DNA from: Pectinophora gossypiella
Lineage: Eukaryota; Arthropoda; Insecta; Lepidoptera; Gelechiidae
NCBI RefSeq assembly: GCF_024362695.1
Contig: NC_065417.1
Coordinates: 12,641,001-12,705,000, forward strand
DNA length: 64,000 nt
Direction of reading: 5' to 3'
Notes under the pieces: generated by a model
The model's input: only the letters and a program-made list of their open reading frames with translations
Told to the model about the DNA's origin: nothing
Databases searched by the model: none
In this document: in pieces, positions 10,465-20,995 of the stretch
How positions within the stretch are numbered: position 1 is the first letter of the stretch
How the letters are laid out: every line of letters starts with the position of its first letter
Program-made: the position numbers and the translations under genes

Positions 10465-10685
10465 TAAAGGTGGGTATGTATATATATTTGTATATTGCTA
10501 GGCGTGCGTTGTATTACGTGCGAAGTACATGCATAATCTTGACGAGGCACTGTATTTGGCGAATATGACCACCTTCGCGTGCTCTTACAACCCTACATTG
10601 TGAGCCTACATTGCGAGGCATGTCATTGTCACTGGCGATTGGTATAATTTCTGATTGACATGACAATCCCATATACTTACGGAAT

Positions 10686-10813
10686 GTTAGTGACATCGTA
10701 ACGAAAACTTCAGGTCAGACAGGTAGTCGCTTCTGTGGATAACCAGACCTGTGAAATCTTCAGCTTATGTGAGTGGATCCTGTTCAAACGGGATAACGCT
10801 AGGGAGATGAAGA
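10686..10813 (+). mobile_element. MITE-N terminus fused to SINE-C 3' part
   Basis: GTTAGTGACATCGTAACGAA (10686-10711) is the MITE-N terminal repeat. It joins directly to GGTCAGACAGGTAGTCGCTT and then CTGTTCAAACGGGATAACGC and GATGAAGATG, a SINE-C 3' half in sense orientation. Confidence 0.65.
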
Positions 10814-11126
10814 TGCTACTTGGCCGGAACTCCAGCCTGAAGTTCGAACTCAATTTAGTTGTCATTTTTCCTCAATCTGCGGACTTAGTGGCATTCCTTT
10901 GATCAAGCAACTTCCTTCGTTAACTATCACTTAGTCAGAATTTACGCGGCGATAGCTTTGCGCGTCAAGTGACACTTTCAAAGTTCAAAGTTGTGTGAGA
11001 AAGTGTGATTTTTCTTAGATACGGGATAAGTGACAAAGTTTGATGGCGTAACAGTGGTTTTTGTAGTAAATAATGTAAAAGTTTCGTTAAGTTTGTGAGA
11101 CGGAAGAATTTAGAGACAAGTTATTT
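10814..11126. other. Unassigned, apparently single-copy DNA
   Basis: No family seen elsewhere in the window. It contains AAAGTTCAAAGTT and GACACTTTC phrases but no clear promoter or exon. Confidence 0.3.
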
Positions 11127-11300
11127 ACACTTATGTCGTTAGAAAAGGTTCAGTACGATCTACTCTGAATCGGCGTGCGTGTATGCAACGATTGATGAAT
11201 GTGAAGGAAGCAAGATAAGTGTGTCAGCATCGAATCAAATGGAATTCCATAGTCTCTGCCTACCCCGGTGGGGAATATACAGTTTATGTATGTTGCTATT
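11127..11300 (+). mobile_element. LINE-J 3' end
   Basis: It reads TTAGAAAAGGTTCAGTACGA, CTCTGAATCGGCGTGCGTG, AATGGAATTCCATAGTCTCT and CCCCGGTGGGGAATA, shared with 28.2, 47.5 and 52.9 kb. In one frame it encodes a DVLRKGxVRSTxNRRACMKR-like string, suggesting the C-terminus of a non-LTR reverse transcriptase. Only fragments are present. Confidence 0.65.
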
Positions 11301-12014
11301 CACACGTACCATCAATACAAAGAAAACTATCGCTCTTTGATGTAACACAAAAGACAAATAGAAAGTACAATACGCGACTTTGTTGCTAATTAGCAATCTG
11401 TTTCAGGCAAACTTTTGCAAAGGGGCAAACTTTTTAGTAGTTAATGTCAGATATCTGAGGCAAATAAGTCACATCACTAGGCCATTATAGAGCCTACAGA
11501 TTTTTCTTGACTTATTTCATGTCCATTATAACATTATTGAAGGCTCTTAACTGACTACAATAACTCAACGGGGAACTCACCCTCCCTAAAATACTCGACA
11601 GATTTCTGAAAATGTTTCAATTCCCGTGCAGGTGTCGTTCTTCCAGTATGGGGGTTTTCAATCCCAAGTTAGACCCTTCCAGGAGCGGACTCAGGGTTAA
11701 GGGGTTCGAGCTTTAAAGTTGACTGAAACTCTGACAAATGTTAAACTTTTTGTAGGTTTCGCTTTTGAACTAGTCGTATAACCTCTCTTGTACATTTTGC
11801 TTATCGCATAAAATTATGTTTGCATTGTTAGAAACAGCACCATTTCCTACTTTGTTTGTGCATACTTAAAACGTACAATAAGGAATAATACTATACTTAC
11901 AGTACCTACATAAATAGAGTCAACGATAAATTTTAAAATAATACTAAAATGAAAATGAAAAAAACAAACCCGATTTTCATTTGGGTGTATTTACTGATCT
12001 TATACACACAACAC
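11301..12014. other. Unassigned DNA
   Basis: No shared repeat and no coding signal recognised. Confidence 0.35.
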
Positions 12015-12097
12015 ATACAACATACATATAACATGAGCATACGACTATATTCCTGATTGGCGAAGAGGTACACCCATCGCATGTACAACTAAGTACC
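12015..12097 (-). mobile_element. SINE-E 3' fragment
   Basis: Antisense tail: ATGAGCATACGACTATAT, then CCTGATTGGCG and GGTACACCCATCGCATG. It corresponds to the last ~80 bp of SINE-E. Confidence 0.65.
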
Positions 12098-12801
12098 TAC
12101 TTATACATTTTATAAAAATATATTTAATTCTGAGTGCAGTAAATAGCACATTGTCGTGTAAGTTCATTGTGCAAATTGTTTATAAGTATATTGTATTGTT
12201 CATTTTGTTTATTACTAAATAAATATTGTTAATTAAATATTTTACAACCATTCTGAGTACAATCTTAAGCCGCTTGAATAGGTCATAACTTAGTATTTTC
12301 ATAAGTATAAAGTTTTTGGTAAATCTATCTAGTATATTTGCAGCCAGACTTCTTACCCTTTTACAAACCAAAATCCTGTCCCCGCTACAAGAACCTTCTA
12401 AAGCCAATCGTCCAGGATATAGTCCTATATCCTTCAACGATCTGAATCCTGATGAGGTTTAGGCCATGACCGTACCCTTACCCAATTTATTGTGACGGAA
12501 AATTTACTCGATGTAAATTTTCCGAATTGTAGGTAACTTGTGTGTTTTATTTCAGTTCCTTATTAGTTGTTTTTACGATTACGACGAAAGGCCGTGATAG
12601 GTCATTCAAGAGCCCGTGGCCTACATTGTAAGGTCCGGGTAAAATACCGGTCCAATATTTTCAGCAGAGTTTATAGAAAAATGTCATATTATTATGATAA
12701 TAGGGTAGTTTCCAACGAGTCAAATCAGTTACTTTTTACTAAACGTCAAAACACAAAATTACTATGGAATTTGTATGAAAAGCAACCTTTGACGTCATAG
12801 A
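12098..12801. other. Unassigned DNA with possible MITE-T trace
   Basis: GTCAAATCAGTTACTTTTTA followed by AACGTCAAAACA (12718-12755) resembles the MITE-T left end. Nothing else recognised; the small open frames have no family. Confidence 0.35.
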
Positions 12802-12925
12802 ATAACTTACTGATGTGAGTACGTAGTCGTTACATGAGTCATGTCAGGGGCCTTTGGCAGCTCAATAGTAACCCTGACACCAGGGTTGATGAGGTTGGTA
12901 CTTCACCTCACAACCCACACGAAGA
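12802..12925 (+). mobile_element. SINE-A 3' fragment
   Basis: It begins within ACTTACTGATGTGAGTACG and runs through GTCAGGGGCCTTTGGC and CCTGACACCAGGGTTGATGA to CACAACCCACACG. 5'-truncated. Confidence 0.8.
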
Positions 12926-13855
12926 ACATATTCCTACTTTGGGAACATTCGGGAACGCCACATCACTGATGCTGACGTCATAATACATAGTTATTTATTC
13001 ACTAGTAGTGAGCAAGCGCCCGTGTTATTGCAGGAACTACACTACACTAGTTCATGTAAATAAAACACAAACAATACATGCAAACCTGTAGTAACAAGCT
13101 GTGAATACCTAACAATCTGACAGGTTATGGTACGGTTGAACAATGCTTGTGTCAAGTTGACGGCCTGTCAGGGTTGTCAATAGAGTGATATTACGGACAA
13201 TTCATGTTTAGTTCAGTTGTCGATCGGAAACGATTAACATTAAATTACTAACAAGAACTTAGAGCAGTGGTGCCTAAAGTGGGTCCCATGAAACCTAACT
13301 AAAACCGCAGGAAAGCTAAAGTGAAAAATAAAATCACCTTTTAGGTGATAATTTTGAAAAACCCTACCTTTGAAATATTATAATGTCTATGATTTGATAT
13401 GTGGTTTCAATAAATGAAGGGTTTTCGGTGGGGGTTCCGGTAACTTAAAAGTTCGGGTATCCCTGACTTAAAGGGACTGGAGACGATTCTAGCGAATATA
13501 ACTTTATTTCATTTTAGTCTGACAACTCGGTGAAGCGTGGGTACTCAGTTCATCTAGCGATGTACCACCTGACAAACTTAAGTAGTGACTTCTTTATTTA
13601 TTCTTTTTCTGACAGCTCTAAAACAGTGTCATTCTTCACTTACTATAACTGCACGAAAGGGATAGAGCTATTTTTAGAATTATCAAGCTAATAATATTAA
13701 AATTACGTTTCTAGAGTCAGAATTAGCAGCACTAACTATTTATAAACACACCTTTGTATATATTTACATTATAGTAGATACATCAAAGTATACGAGTAAG
13801 TCATTATTTTCTTGATAATGTTAATAAACCTCTATGTTAATGGAACCGTTACAAT
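12926..13855. other. Unassigned DNA with a SINE-E scrap
   Basis: Positions 13510-13580 (plus) hold GCGTGGGTACTCAGTTCATC, a SINE-E body fragment. The rest contains no repeat that I match and no gene. Confidence 0.4.
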
Positions 13856-14064
13856 ATACAGGGTGTAAGTGACATCGTAACGAATACTCAGGGGGATGAT
13901 TCTGAGTTATATATCAAGTGGAATTTCCTATCAAAAAAAAAATATGAAAATTTTTGTTTTTTGAAATTATTTTCCGTTCCATACTTTTACAATGGAAAAT
14001 GCCATTTGATATCAACTTAGAATCATGGTCTGAATCATCCCTCAAATTTTTCGTTACGATGTTT
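13856..14064. mobile_element. MITE-N copy, right end truncated
   Basis: Left end ACAGGGTGTAAGTGACATCG. The arm GGATGATTCTGAGTT is mirrored by AACTTAGAATCATGG in the right half. The right terminus stops at CGTTACGATG before an AAATC run. Confidence 0.75.
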
Positions 14065-14245
14065 ATCAAAATCAAATCAAATCAAATCAAATATACTTTA
14101 TTGCACACAACATACAAAACAAATTCACACAGATGAAGATAGATACAGTACAATCTGGCGGCCTTATTGCTAAGCAGCAATTTCTTCCAGGCAACCAGTG
14201 GATAGGAAACATTATTACAATTTGGTGCGGGACAGTGCAACATCT
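14065..14245 (-). mobile_element. Non-LTR 3' end with (TTTGA)n tail
   Basis: On the minus strand the order is TTGCCTGGAAGAAATTGCTG, CTTAGCAATAAGGCCGCC, GTGCAATAAAGTATATTTGA, then TTTGA repeats. The same order occurs at 17158-17289 and 33565-33708, each with a different tail. This looks like the 3' UTR of one LINE family. Confidence 0.7.
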
Positions 14246-14499
14246 AGTATAAAATAATAAATACTATAAATAAAAAAAAAACAAATAAAAGTAAAATAAA
14301 TAAATAAAAATAAAATAGAAATATATAAATATAAATACATACATACATATACCCATTTATATCAGACGTATATATACGTGTTTATCCTGAATACTTCCTT
14401 ACTTAAACAGAAATGGGTCATTTATTTATACCAACGATTACCACGAACGAGTACCCTATGATGATATTGAAGTATGAATGTTACTAAATATTGCATAAT

Positions 14500-14866
14500 G
14501 GCCCGGATTCCTGCAGACACCTAAATTTATTTTAAGTTATAAGTACCCGTAATTTTCATATCCGTCGAAAAGGAAAGGGTTGGATGATTGACAGCGGGTT
14601 GCACGTTGTTGTAATTTTATTTTTAAAATGCCCCAGGCTTTTGCCCGGGGCGAGTAAAATAGGGCACTTATATTCAACTGAATTCTGTCGGGTTATTGGC
14701 AATTATAACATTTTGGGAGGGTTTTTTAAATATCTGCCTAAAATTGACGTGTGTTTCATAAATTTTATCGATAGGCTGTCCCTTTGTTTTTCAGTGGATC
14801 AGAAAATGACAGGAATAAGTAACTTAAAATTAAATTAGATGGTGTCTACTGGAATCAACACCAATA
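14500..14866. mobile_element. MITE-P, full length
   Basis: It begins GGCCCGGATTCCTGCAGACA and ends CTACTGGAATCAACACC. Inner motifs GAATTCTGTCGGGTTATTG and AAAATTGACGTGTGTTTC are present, as is the small hairpin CCCCAGGCTTTTGCCCGGGG. No transposase. Confidence 0.75.
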
Positions 14867-14867
14867 G

Positions 14868-14992
14868 TTTAAATCCTCCACCAACCCGCATTGGAGCAGT
14901 GTGGTGGAGTATGCTCCATACCCCCTCCGGTTGATTAAGGGCAGGCCTGTGCCCAGCAGTGGGACGTATATAGGCTGTTTATGTTAGTTTTA
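14868..14992 (+). mobile_element. SINE-D 3' fragment
   Basis: CTCCACCAACCCGCATTGGA, GTGGAGTATGCTCCATACCC, then GCCCAGCAGTGGGACGTATA and TAGGCTGTTTATGTTA: the SINE-D 3' half and tail. The head and central domain are missing. Confidence 0.8.
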
Positions 14993-15487
14993 ATCCATAC
15001 TAATATTATAAATTCTACAGTAACTCTGTCTGTCCGCTATCTTTTCACAGATAAATTGGCTAAACCGATATAAATGAAATTCGGTATAGCAATAGTTTGA
15101 GATACAGAAAGGAACATGGGATAGTTTTTATGTCCAAAATCATCCCTCAAGGGTTTGAAAAGCGGGTGGAAAATAACGTACCGCGTGCGAAAACCAAAGT
15201 ACACGCGGATAGACTTAAATGACAGATTAAATGACAGACAACCCGTATAATTCGGGTGACAATACCACCAGGCCATTACAATACCATCTCGATTGGCGGG
15301 CGGGGGTAACAATTCATGTTATATGGCATCAATGGCCCTTTCTGTCATCCGCAGGTTACGGGATTCAGGATACTCGGTTTGCCGTCTGTATATTTAATAC
15401 TATCATTTCATTTATTTATTTGTTTCTTTTTTAATTAAATTTTTTCTATTGAAATGGACGATAGGCCCTTATCACAATAAGGTTTAT
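14993..15487. other. Unassigned DNA
   Basis: No family matched in the window. Overlapping small frames on both strands lack recognisable domains. Confidence 0.35.
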
Positions 15488-15608
15488 CATATTCATCTTA
15501 GGACTTCGCACCACCAGTGGCTCCAAGTAGGTTTTGATTACTTGTGGCCGCAAAGTCTTTGGGGATTATTCGTGTGAGTTTATGTGTATGTATGTATGTA
15601 TGTATTTA
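15488..15608 (+). mobile_element. Repeat I with (TATG)n tail
   Basis: ATCTTAGGACTTCGCACCA, GATTACTTGTGGCCG, GGGGATTATTCGTGTGAGTT and TATGTATGTATG. Closely related copies lie at 38.3, 41.0 and 45.6 kb. The CGTGAG-TTTATGT end is shared with SINE-E and LINE-J. Confidence 0.7.
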
Positions 15609-15639
15609 GCATTTTATGAAGTGGTTTGACTATTATTAT

Positions 15640-15990
15640 GTATGTCGTCGTCCATATCTCGGACCTATGAAGTCCCGGACTTTTGGAAGGAGTGCGTGGG
15701 GCCGAAGCCAACACGCAGAGGCCCCTTAAGACAATTTCATCTAAATGTTGTGTGATACCAAGCGGCGATTATCCCTATATGCACTATGGGAGTGCACCCA
15801 AAGACAATCCCCGGTTCGTGTAGGACTATTGCAGATTTTAGGGACAAAGGGAATTGGGGTATTGGGTTGAGGGTTAGTGGACCGGGATACTGGGGCTATG
15901 TGGGACTATGGCGCCTGCTCGACCAATCTTGGTGGATAAAATGAGCAGGCGGTGACTCGCCACTCACTGAATGGGCCACCTATTATTATT
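15640..15990 (+). mobile_element. Repeat V with ATT-rich tail
   Basis: CCATATCTCGGACCTATGAA, GTCCCGGACTTTTGGAAGG, GGGGCCGAAGCCAACACG and GAGGCCCCTTAAGAC, ending near TATTATTATTATT. The first 85 bp recur in antisense at 51692-51775. Class unknown. Confidence 0.55.
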
Positions 15991-16249
15991 ATTATTTTAT
16001 TAAAGGTAAATGTATACCTAGCCTAGTTAGTAGATACATATTATTTCATACTTGCATTATGATGGACCTGTAGCCAATGTCTAAAAAAAGGATTGGACAA
16101 GACATCGCAAATCACTTGCAAAATTAAAAACTTATAGCTTAACAATAAAATTATTTGAATTTGAATTTGAATTGCATTTCCGGTGACGTGAAGTCGATTT
16201 CAAAAGGAAGCAATGTGAGACCAAGATAAGATAAGTTAGTTATAGATTC

Positions 16250-16376
16250 CCTTTATTTATTTTTTGTTGCCCTATTGTTTGCTGTGCCCTAGCAGGGCGT
16301 CACATGTGCGTATATTAACTACAACACCTTGTATAACTTGTGACCTGCAATAAACTTCTATTCTATTCTAAAGACC
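16250..16376 (+). mobile_element. Retroposon 3' end with short (TTCTA)n tail
   Basis: GACCTGCAATAAACTTCTA is followed by about three TTCTA units, so AATAAA is followed by the same pentamer that forms the large array 1 kb downstream. Confidence 0.6.
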
Positions 16377-16487
16377 TCACTACAGCAAAGAAATCGGGCA
16401 CTCCCGCCTCGGCAAACATGCTAGATGCACTACGAACACGCGGCTTTGCCATGAGGATACGAAACGCGTCATTGTACTTAACCCTAT

Positions 16488-16689
16488 GGCCTTTGCCACA
16501 CTAGACGGTAATTCCGTCGCCAAACTTCCGCAGCGGAATGCCTTCTATCCGATCCATTACCACACCGTATAAGCGCAGGCAGCCGACTGGTGATCTGCCA
16601 TTGAATATTCAGTGTGGCTGCCACCGTATAGAACGATTGACCGCCGCGGAAGTTCGGCGACAGAATTTCCGTCTAGTGCGGCAAAGGCC
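16488..16689. mobile_element. Short TIR element, Harbinger-like MITE
   Basis: The left arm GGCCTTTGCCACACTAGACG and the reverse complement of the right arm, GGCCTTTGCCGCACTAGACG, match for about 49 bp with few differences. Flanking trinucleotides are TAT and TAA, so the TWA-type target is only suggested. GC-rich ends contrast with surrounding DNA. No coding sequence. Confidence 0.7.
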
Positions 16690-16984
16690 TAATGGTACTT
16701 AAGTTTCTTCTTGTGAATTAATCCACAGGTGGTATATAACTTTATTTCGTCTGAAAGGATAATTTAGGAAGCGGAAGCGGCGACGAGGAGTATGAAACCG
16801 CGCCGCGTGTCGCCCGGATGTGTGTCTTCTGTATACATCTACAAACTCGAAAATTACAAAAGTTCACAGCCCCGGAACGCTACCGGCACGATCAAGGCGT
16901 GTACAGACACGAAGTGCGCGTGTGTGTGTGATCGTATGGTTCAGACATTAGTATTGTGTGGGTATGGTATAGTATGCTATGACG
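16690..16984. other. Unassigned DNA
   Basis: A moderately GC-rich stretch at 16770-16930 holds a 67-codon plus frame (16792-16995) with no recognisable domain. Confidence 0.3.
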
Positions 16985-17336
16985 TATTCGACTAGTTAGT
17001 CAAATGAGATACTTTTTACGGAACGTCAAAACAAAGAGGGACTTACCACCGAAAACAATATAGATGGCGTCGTACAGCTTTAACGTGATAATTACCTATT
17101 TCCTCATTACTCGGGTACGGTCACGAGTACTAATATTCAATATTTCCTATACTTAAAGGTTGCCTGGAAGAGATTGCTACTTAGCAATAAGGCCGCCTAT
17201 TGTACTAATTCTATTTCTCTTTTGTTTTGTATTTTGTTTTTTTCCTGTTTGTGCAATAAAGTATTTGTTATGTTATGTTATGTTAATATGTATACACTTT
17301 GAAACCATGTCACAAAGTATCTCATTTGACTAACTA
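16985..17336. mobile_element. MITE-T containing MITE-O and a LINE tail
   Basis: Outer TIRs are AGTTAGTCAAATGAGATACT and its reverse complement at the right end. Inside, GGTCACGAGTACTAATATT and GTATACACTTTGAAACCATG are MITE-O halves. A LINE 3' end (17158-17289) separates those halves. Confidence 0.65.
17158..17289 (+). mobile_element. Non-LTR 3' end with (TTATG)n tail
   Basis: GGTTGCCTGGAAGAGATTGC, TTAGCAATAAGGCCGCC, GTGCAATAAAGTATTTG and then TTATG repeats. Same LINE family as 14065-14245, but with a different pentamer tail. Confidence 0.7.
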
Positions 17337-17344
17337 ATGTGATG

Positions 17345-18261
17345 TTATTGTCTTGTCTTTGTGTGTGGCGTCCTTTTATAATAAACAATTTCTATTCTAT
17401 TCTATTCTATTCTATTCTATTCTATTCTATTCTATTCTATTCTATTCTATTCTATTCTATTCTATTCTATTCTATTCTATTCTATTCTATTCTATTCTAT
17501 TCTATTCTATTCTATTCTATTCTATTCTATTCTATTCTATTCTATTCTATTCTATTCTATTCTATTCTATTCTATTCTATTCTATTCTATTCTATTCTAT
17601 TCTATTCTATTCTATTCTATTCTATTCTATTCTATTCTATTCTATTCTATTCTATTCTATTCTATTCTATTCTATTCTATTCTATTCTATTCTATTCTAT
17701 TCTATTCTATTCTATTCTATTCTATTCTATTCTATTCTATTCTATTCTATTCTATTCTATTCTATTCTATTCTATTCTATTCTATTCTATTCTATTCTAT
17801 TCTATTCTATTCTATTCTATTCTATTCTATTCTATTCTATTCTATTCTATTCTATTCTATTCTATTCTATTCTATTCTATTCTATTCTATTCTATTCTAT
17901 TCTATTCTATGCTATTCTATGCTATTCTATGCTATTCTATGCTATTCTATTCTATTCTATTCTATTCTATTCTATTCTATTCTATTCTATTCTATTCTAT
18001 TCTATTCTATTCTATTCTATTCTATTCTATTCTATTCTATTCTATTCTATTCTATTCTATTCTATTCTATTCTATTCTATTCTATTCTATTCTATTCTAT
18101 TCTATTCTATTCTATTCTATTCTATTCTATTCTATTCTATTCTATTCTATTCTATTCTATTCTATTCTATTCTATTCTATTCTATTCTATTCTATTCTAT
18201 TCTATTCTATTCTATTCTATTCTATTCTATTCTATTCTATTCTATTCTATTCTATTCTATT
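17345..18261 (+). repeat. (TTCTA)n array, about 174 units, after a retroposon-type end
   Basis: Positions 17390-18261 are an almost uninterrupted TTCTA array. The upstream GGCGTCCTTTTATAATAAAC resembles the LINE-type end at 29.3 kb (GGTGTCCCTTTATAATAAAC), so the array probably began as that element's tail. Between 17911 and 17950 alternate units start with G, giving a 10-bp GCTATTCTAT unit four times. The 319- and 352-codon plus frames (FYSIL repeats) are simply translations of the array, not genes. Confidence 0.95.
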
Positions 18262-18367
18262 AGTGGGTCCGTATATCCTCGTGTACCTAAGCAAAGTACT
18301 AAACGAACGTAGGCCAGGGCCGACCACATTGCGGGCTAACCTCAAGAACATCAGATCTCTGGGGGTC

Positions 18368-18462
18368 AAAAGAGCCATATTGAAGAAATTCACCTAAAAC
18401 CGCAATATTGCAATTAGACATTTGAGCTTATATAAAAGTAAGTGCGTTATATTAACAAATGT
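18368..18462. mobile_element. MITE-Q half copy
   Basis: GCAATATTGCAATTAGACAT and ATATAAAAGTAAGTGCG match one arm and the centre of the full MITE-Q at 48744-48900. Confidence 0.6.
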
Positions 18463-18670
18463 GAAATAGTTATAAAGCTTTAGACACTCTATTGATGTAA
18501 ACAAAAGTCTTGATTCAGTATCGAACGACTCATCTATACCGAGAGTGTGTAGACATTTAAAACGACAGGATATTAGTTTCCTTCATTCGCACAATGTCGT
18601 GTAAACAGATACAAGAACTAAAATAATTAGGTTTCTAGAATAAATATATTGAATAAATGTAACTAACACA

Positions 18671-19070
18671 CTATTGTTCATCATCATCAATTTAAGAGCC
18701 ACGCTCTTGTCAGTGCAGCATTTTCCATGCTACTTTTTTAAGGAAAAATAGGGCAGTGGTTTCCCTCTTGCCTTCCGCCCCGCAGTACACTGTCTGACGC
18801 AAGTGGGATGGCGCCCAGAGTAGTCTATTACAAAGCCATACTAGGACTCCTGTCGTCCGCCTCTGAATAGTACTGACAGTTACTGCTGCCCTCTATCAGG
18901 TTCCAGGTTACAGTTCCTGTGACTTGCCCCTTCCGTCCTGCATTGCCGTACCGATGGCTTCCATCTTCGTCTCTGCAACCGTTGAGGTCTTCACCCGTAT
19001 GATACGGGTGAAGACCGGGATATGGGCCGTATCCCTGGGCAAGGGTTCAACGTTATACCCCGTAGGTCAC
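18671..19070 (-). mobile_element. Repeat L (SINE-like), tail shared with LINE-K
   Basis: In antisense it starts with the tail (ATCATCATCAATTTAAGAGC, CACGCTCTTGTCAG) and continues through GGGCAGTGGTTTCCCTCTTG and GGCGCCCAGAGTAGTCTATT to TTGAGGTCTTCACCC. The plus-strand copy at 61069-61384 has the same order. A 15-bp perfect inverted repeat (18986-19000 with 19002-19016) lies at its 5' side. No tRNA boxes recognised. Confidence 0.7.
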
Positions 19071-19145
19071 ACTACTATTATTAATTCGTATTCGATTCGA
19101 TTCGAATAATTTATTTATTATTATTATCTGTGAGTGAGAATACAT

Positions 19146-19455
19146 ATGGCAGAGATGTGAAAGCTATGATGGATGTTTAGTGTGACCAGAATGGTCAAGA
19201 TTAGAAATAAATATATAAGAGGAAGTCTGAAAGCAGCGCCGATTAGTGAGAAATTGAGGAGCAACAGGTTACCATGGTATGGGCATGAAAGGCATATAAC
19301 GAGGAAAGTTATGAGTATAATGTGGATGGTTATAGGTGTAGGGGACGATCCAAGAAAGTGTGAACATGGATTGTTTAAAGATGTTATAATAACTGATTCG
19401 AGCGAATGGAAAAGTGTATTAAACTTCATGGTGAATACTTTGAAATACAATAAAA
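19146..19455 (+). pseudogene. RTE-like reverse transcriptase C-terminal remnant
   Basis: The plus frame gives VTRMVKIRNKYIRGSL, then APISEKLRSNRLPWYGH, RHITRKVMS and later SEWKS. This follows the order seen in C-termini of insect RTE-type LINE polyproteins (T.M..IRN.YIRGSL ... EKLR..RL.WYGH ... RK). The spacing breaks after RKVMS, consistent with deletions. The catalytic domain is absent. Repeat M begins about 20 bp downstream. Confidence 0.65.
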
Positions 19456-19477
19456 GGTACTATAAGGTTATAGTTCG

Positions 19478-19872
19478 GCTTTTTGGCGGGAAACGGGAAC
19501 GGGACAGTTGCTTTCTTCATTGAATAATCTAAATAATTAATACGAAGTGGTGTTTTGTGGTTAATGATCGCATTAAGTTAGTCGGAAAACATTCGCGACA
19601 GTGTTATTATATCGGAGTATTCGGTGGACAAAGTGTATACTATTTTCGCTTCCTGCCAACAAGCCGCTTCATAACTCAAAAGTTTATGCGGACTTTTGAG
19701 TTAATTCGTTTGGGGTTCGGAGTAGGAGTCTGCTCCGAGGGTGGGGGCTTAGGTTTCATCATCATCACCCTTCATCATTTCATTAATCATCAAGAAAAAA
19801 AAAAGACATGGCTGTATGGGCATAGTTTCCTTTGCCTTACCCTTCGGGGAAAACCAAAACAAAAAAAAAAGT
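19478..19872 (+). mobile_element. Repeat M, first of two copies
   Basis: Begins GGCGGGAAACGGGAACGGGA, passes GTTTTGTGGTTAATGATCGC and TTCGTTTGGGGTTCGGAGTA, and ends CCCTTCGGGGAAAACC plus an A run. Highly similar to 32449-32852. The A-rich end suggests retroposition; no tRNA boxes are convincing and the class is unknown. Confidence 0.65.
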
Positions 19873-20092
19873 TATAGTTGCTTTTTTTTTCTGCAAACGA
19901 CAAAACTTAAAAGCCATGCCACATATTTGTGTGAAAGGTGTAGTACTCAGTAATAAGAAATGACGACTGACAGAAATGAATGGAAGAGGAATGCATGTTG
20001 TGCCGATCACACCTAGAGTAGGATGAGGGCAGGAGGATGGGATTAAGTATTACCTGGTTAAGTGTAAAATAGAGATTTTTTTTTAAATTTAT
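19873..20092. other. Unassigned DNA
   Basis: Short spacer with no shared repeat. Confidence 0.3.
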
Positions 20093-20411
20093 CTTCTTCT
20101 ATCGTGTGGGTTGTGAGGTGGAGTACCTCATCTATCCTGGTGGCAGGGTTACTACTGAGCCCCCAAAGGCCCCTGACATGGCTCATGTAACGACTACTTA
20201 CTTACATCAGTAAGTAGTAACCGGGACCAACGGCTTAACGTGCCTTCCGAAGCACGGATCATCTTATTTTCGGACAATCTGGTGGTCAGCCAGTAATGTC
20301 CTAACCAAACTAGGGACCACAAAGTAATTTTTGTGATATGTACCCACGGGAAATCGAACTCGGGACCTCCGGATCGTGAGCCCAACGCTCAACCACTGGA
20401 CCACGAAGGTC
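20093..20411 (-). mobile_element. SINE-A, near full length
   Basis: Antisense order: CTTCTATCGTGTGGGTTGTG, GGCCCCTGACATGGC-type block, central domain (CGTGCCTTCCGAAGCACGG), then B-box and A-box regions ending ACCACGAAGGTCG. No clear target duplication. Confidence 0.85.
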
Positions 20412-20986
20412 GTTAAAAATGAAAATAGTGATAGATATTGGGTAAAGGCATGACAGGTATAAAAATGACTAACAATCTTATCAATTTATTAGTTGAATAA
20501 ATGATTCTGACATTTCTGACTGAAATGTAAATAATTAACACGCGGCAATATTACAAACAACGTATTTTCCAATTGAGGCTTTCGGGGTAATTCTATACTA
20601 TCCAAATTCTGTCATGCGGTTATGAACGCGTCGATGCATTCACGTAGAATAATTTAATTGAAATGTCTTTGACCTGCAAATACTGCCTTATAGTAAAAAC
20701 CACGCAAGCGTCATTTAAAAAAAAAACACATTATGACGTTATTATATATCTTTAATAAAACCTCAATTTCCTTCAACAAGGATAAAAAGTGCCTATTTCT
20801 CCCATCAAATGTCGCTACTATTGAGTGTTCTTAAATTTTGACAGTTCCCCATACTATTTGAGTTAACAAACATATTTCTTTAGTTACATTTTTTCACTAT
20901 AACCCATTGCGCATAAGTGCAAAATCATAGTCATATATTCATTCCCTAACGATCGGAATGAAGGAACCTCAGAAAGACTTATTTTC
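20412..20986. other. Unassigned AT-rich DNA
   Basis: No shared repeat or coding signal. Confidence 0.35.
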
Positions 20987-20995
20987 AATCAAAAT

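Noticed and set aside
16474..16701. GTACTTA on both sides of the TIR element as its target duplication
   Set aside because: The copies are several bases away from the TIR ends on both sides, so they do not abut the element.
17339..18397. 319- and 352-codon open frames encoding FYSIL repeats
   Set aside because: They are the translation of the (TTCTA)n array; a 5-bp unit without a stop keeps frames open.
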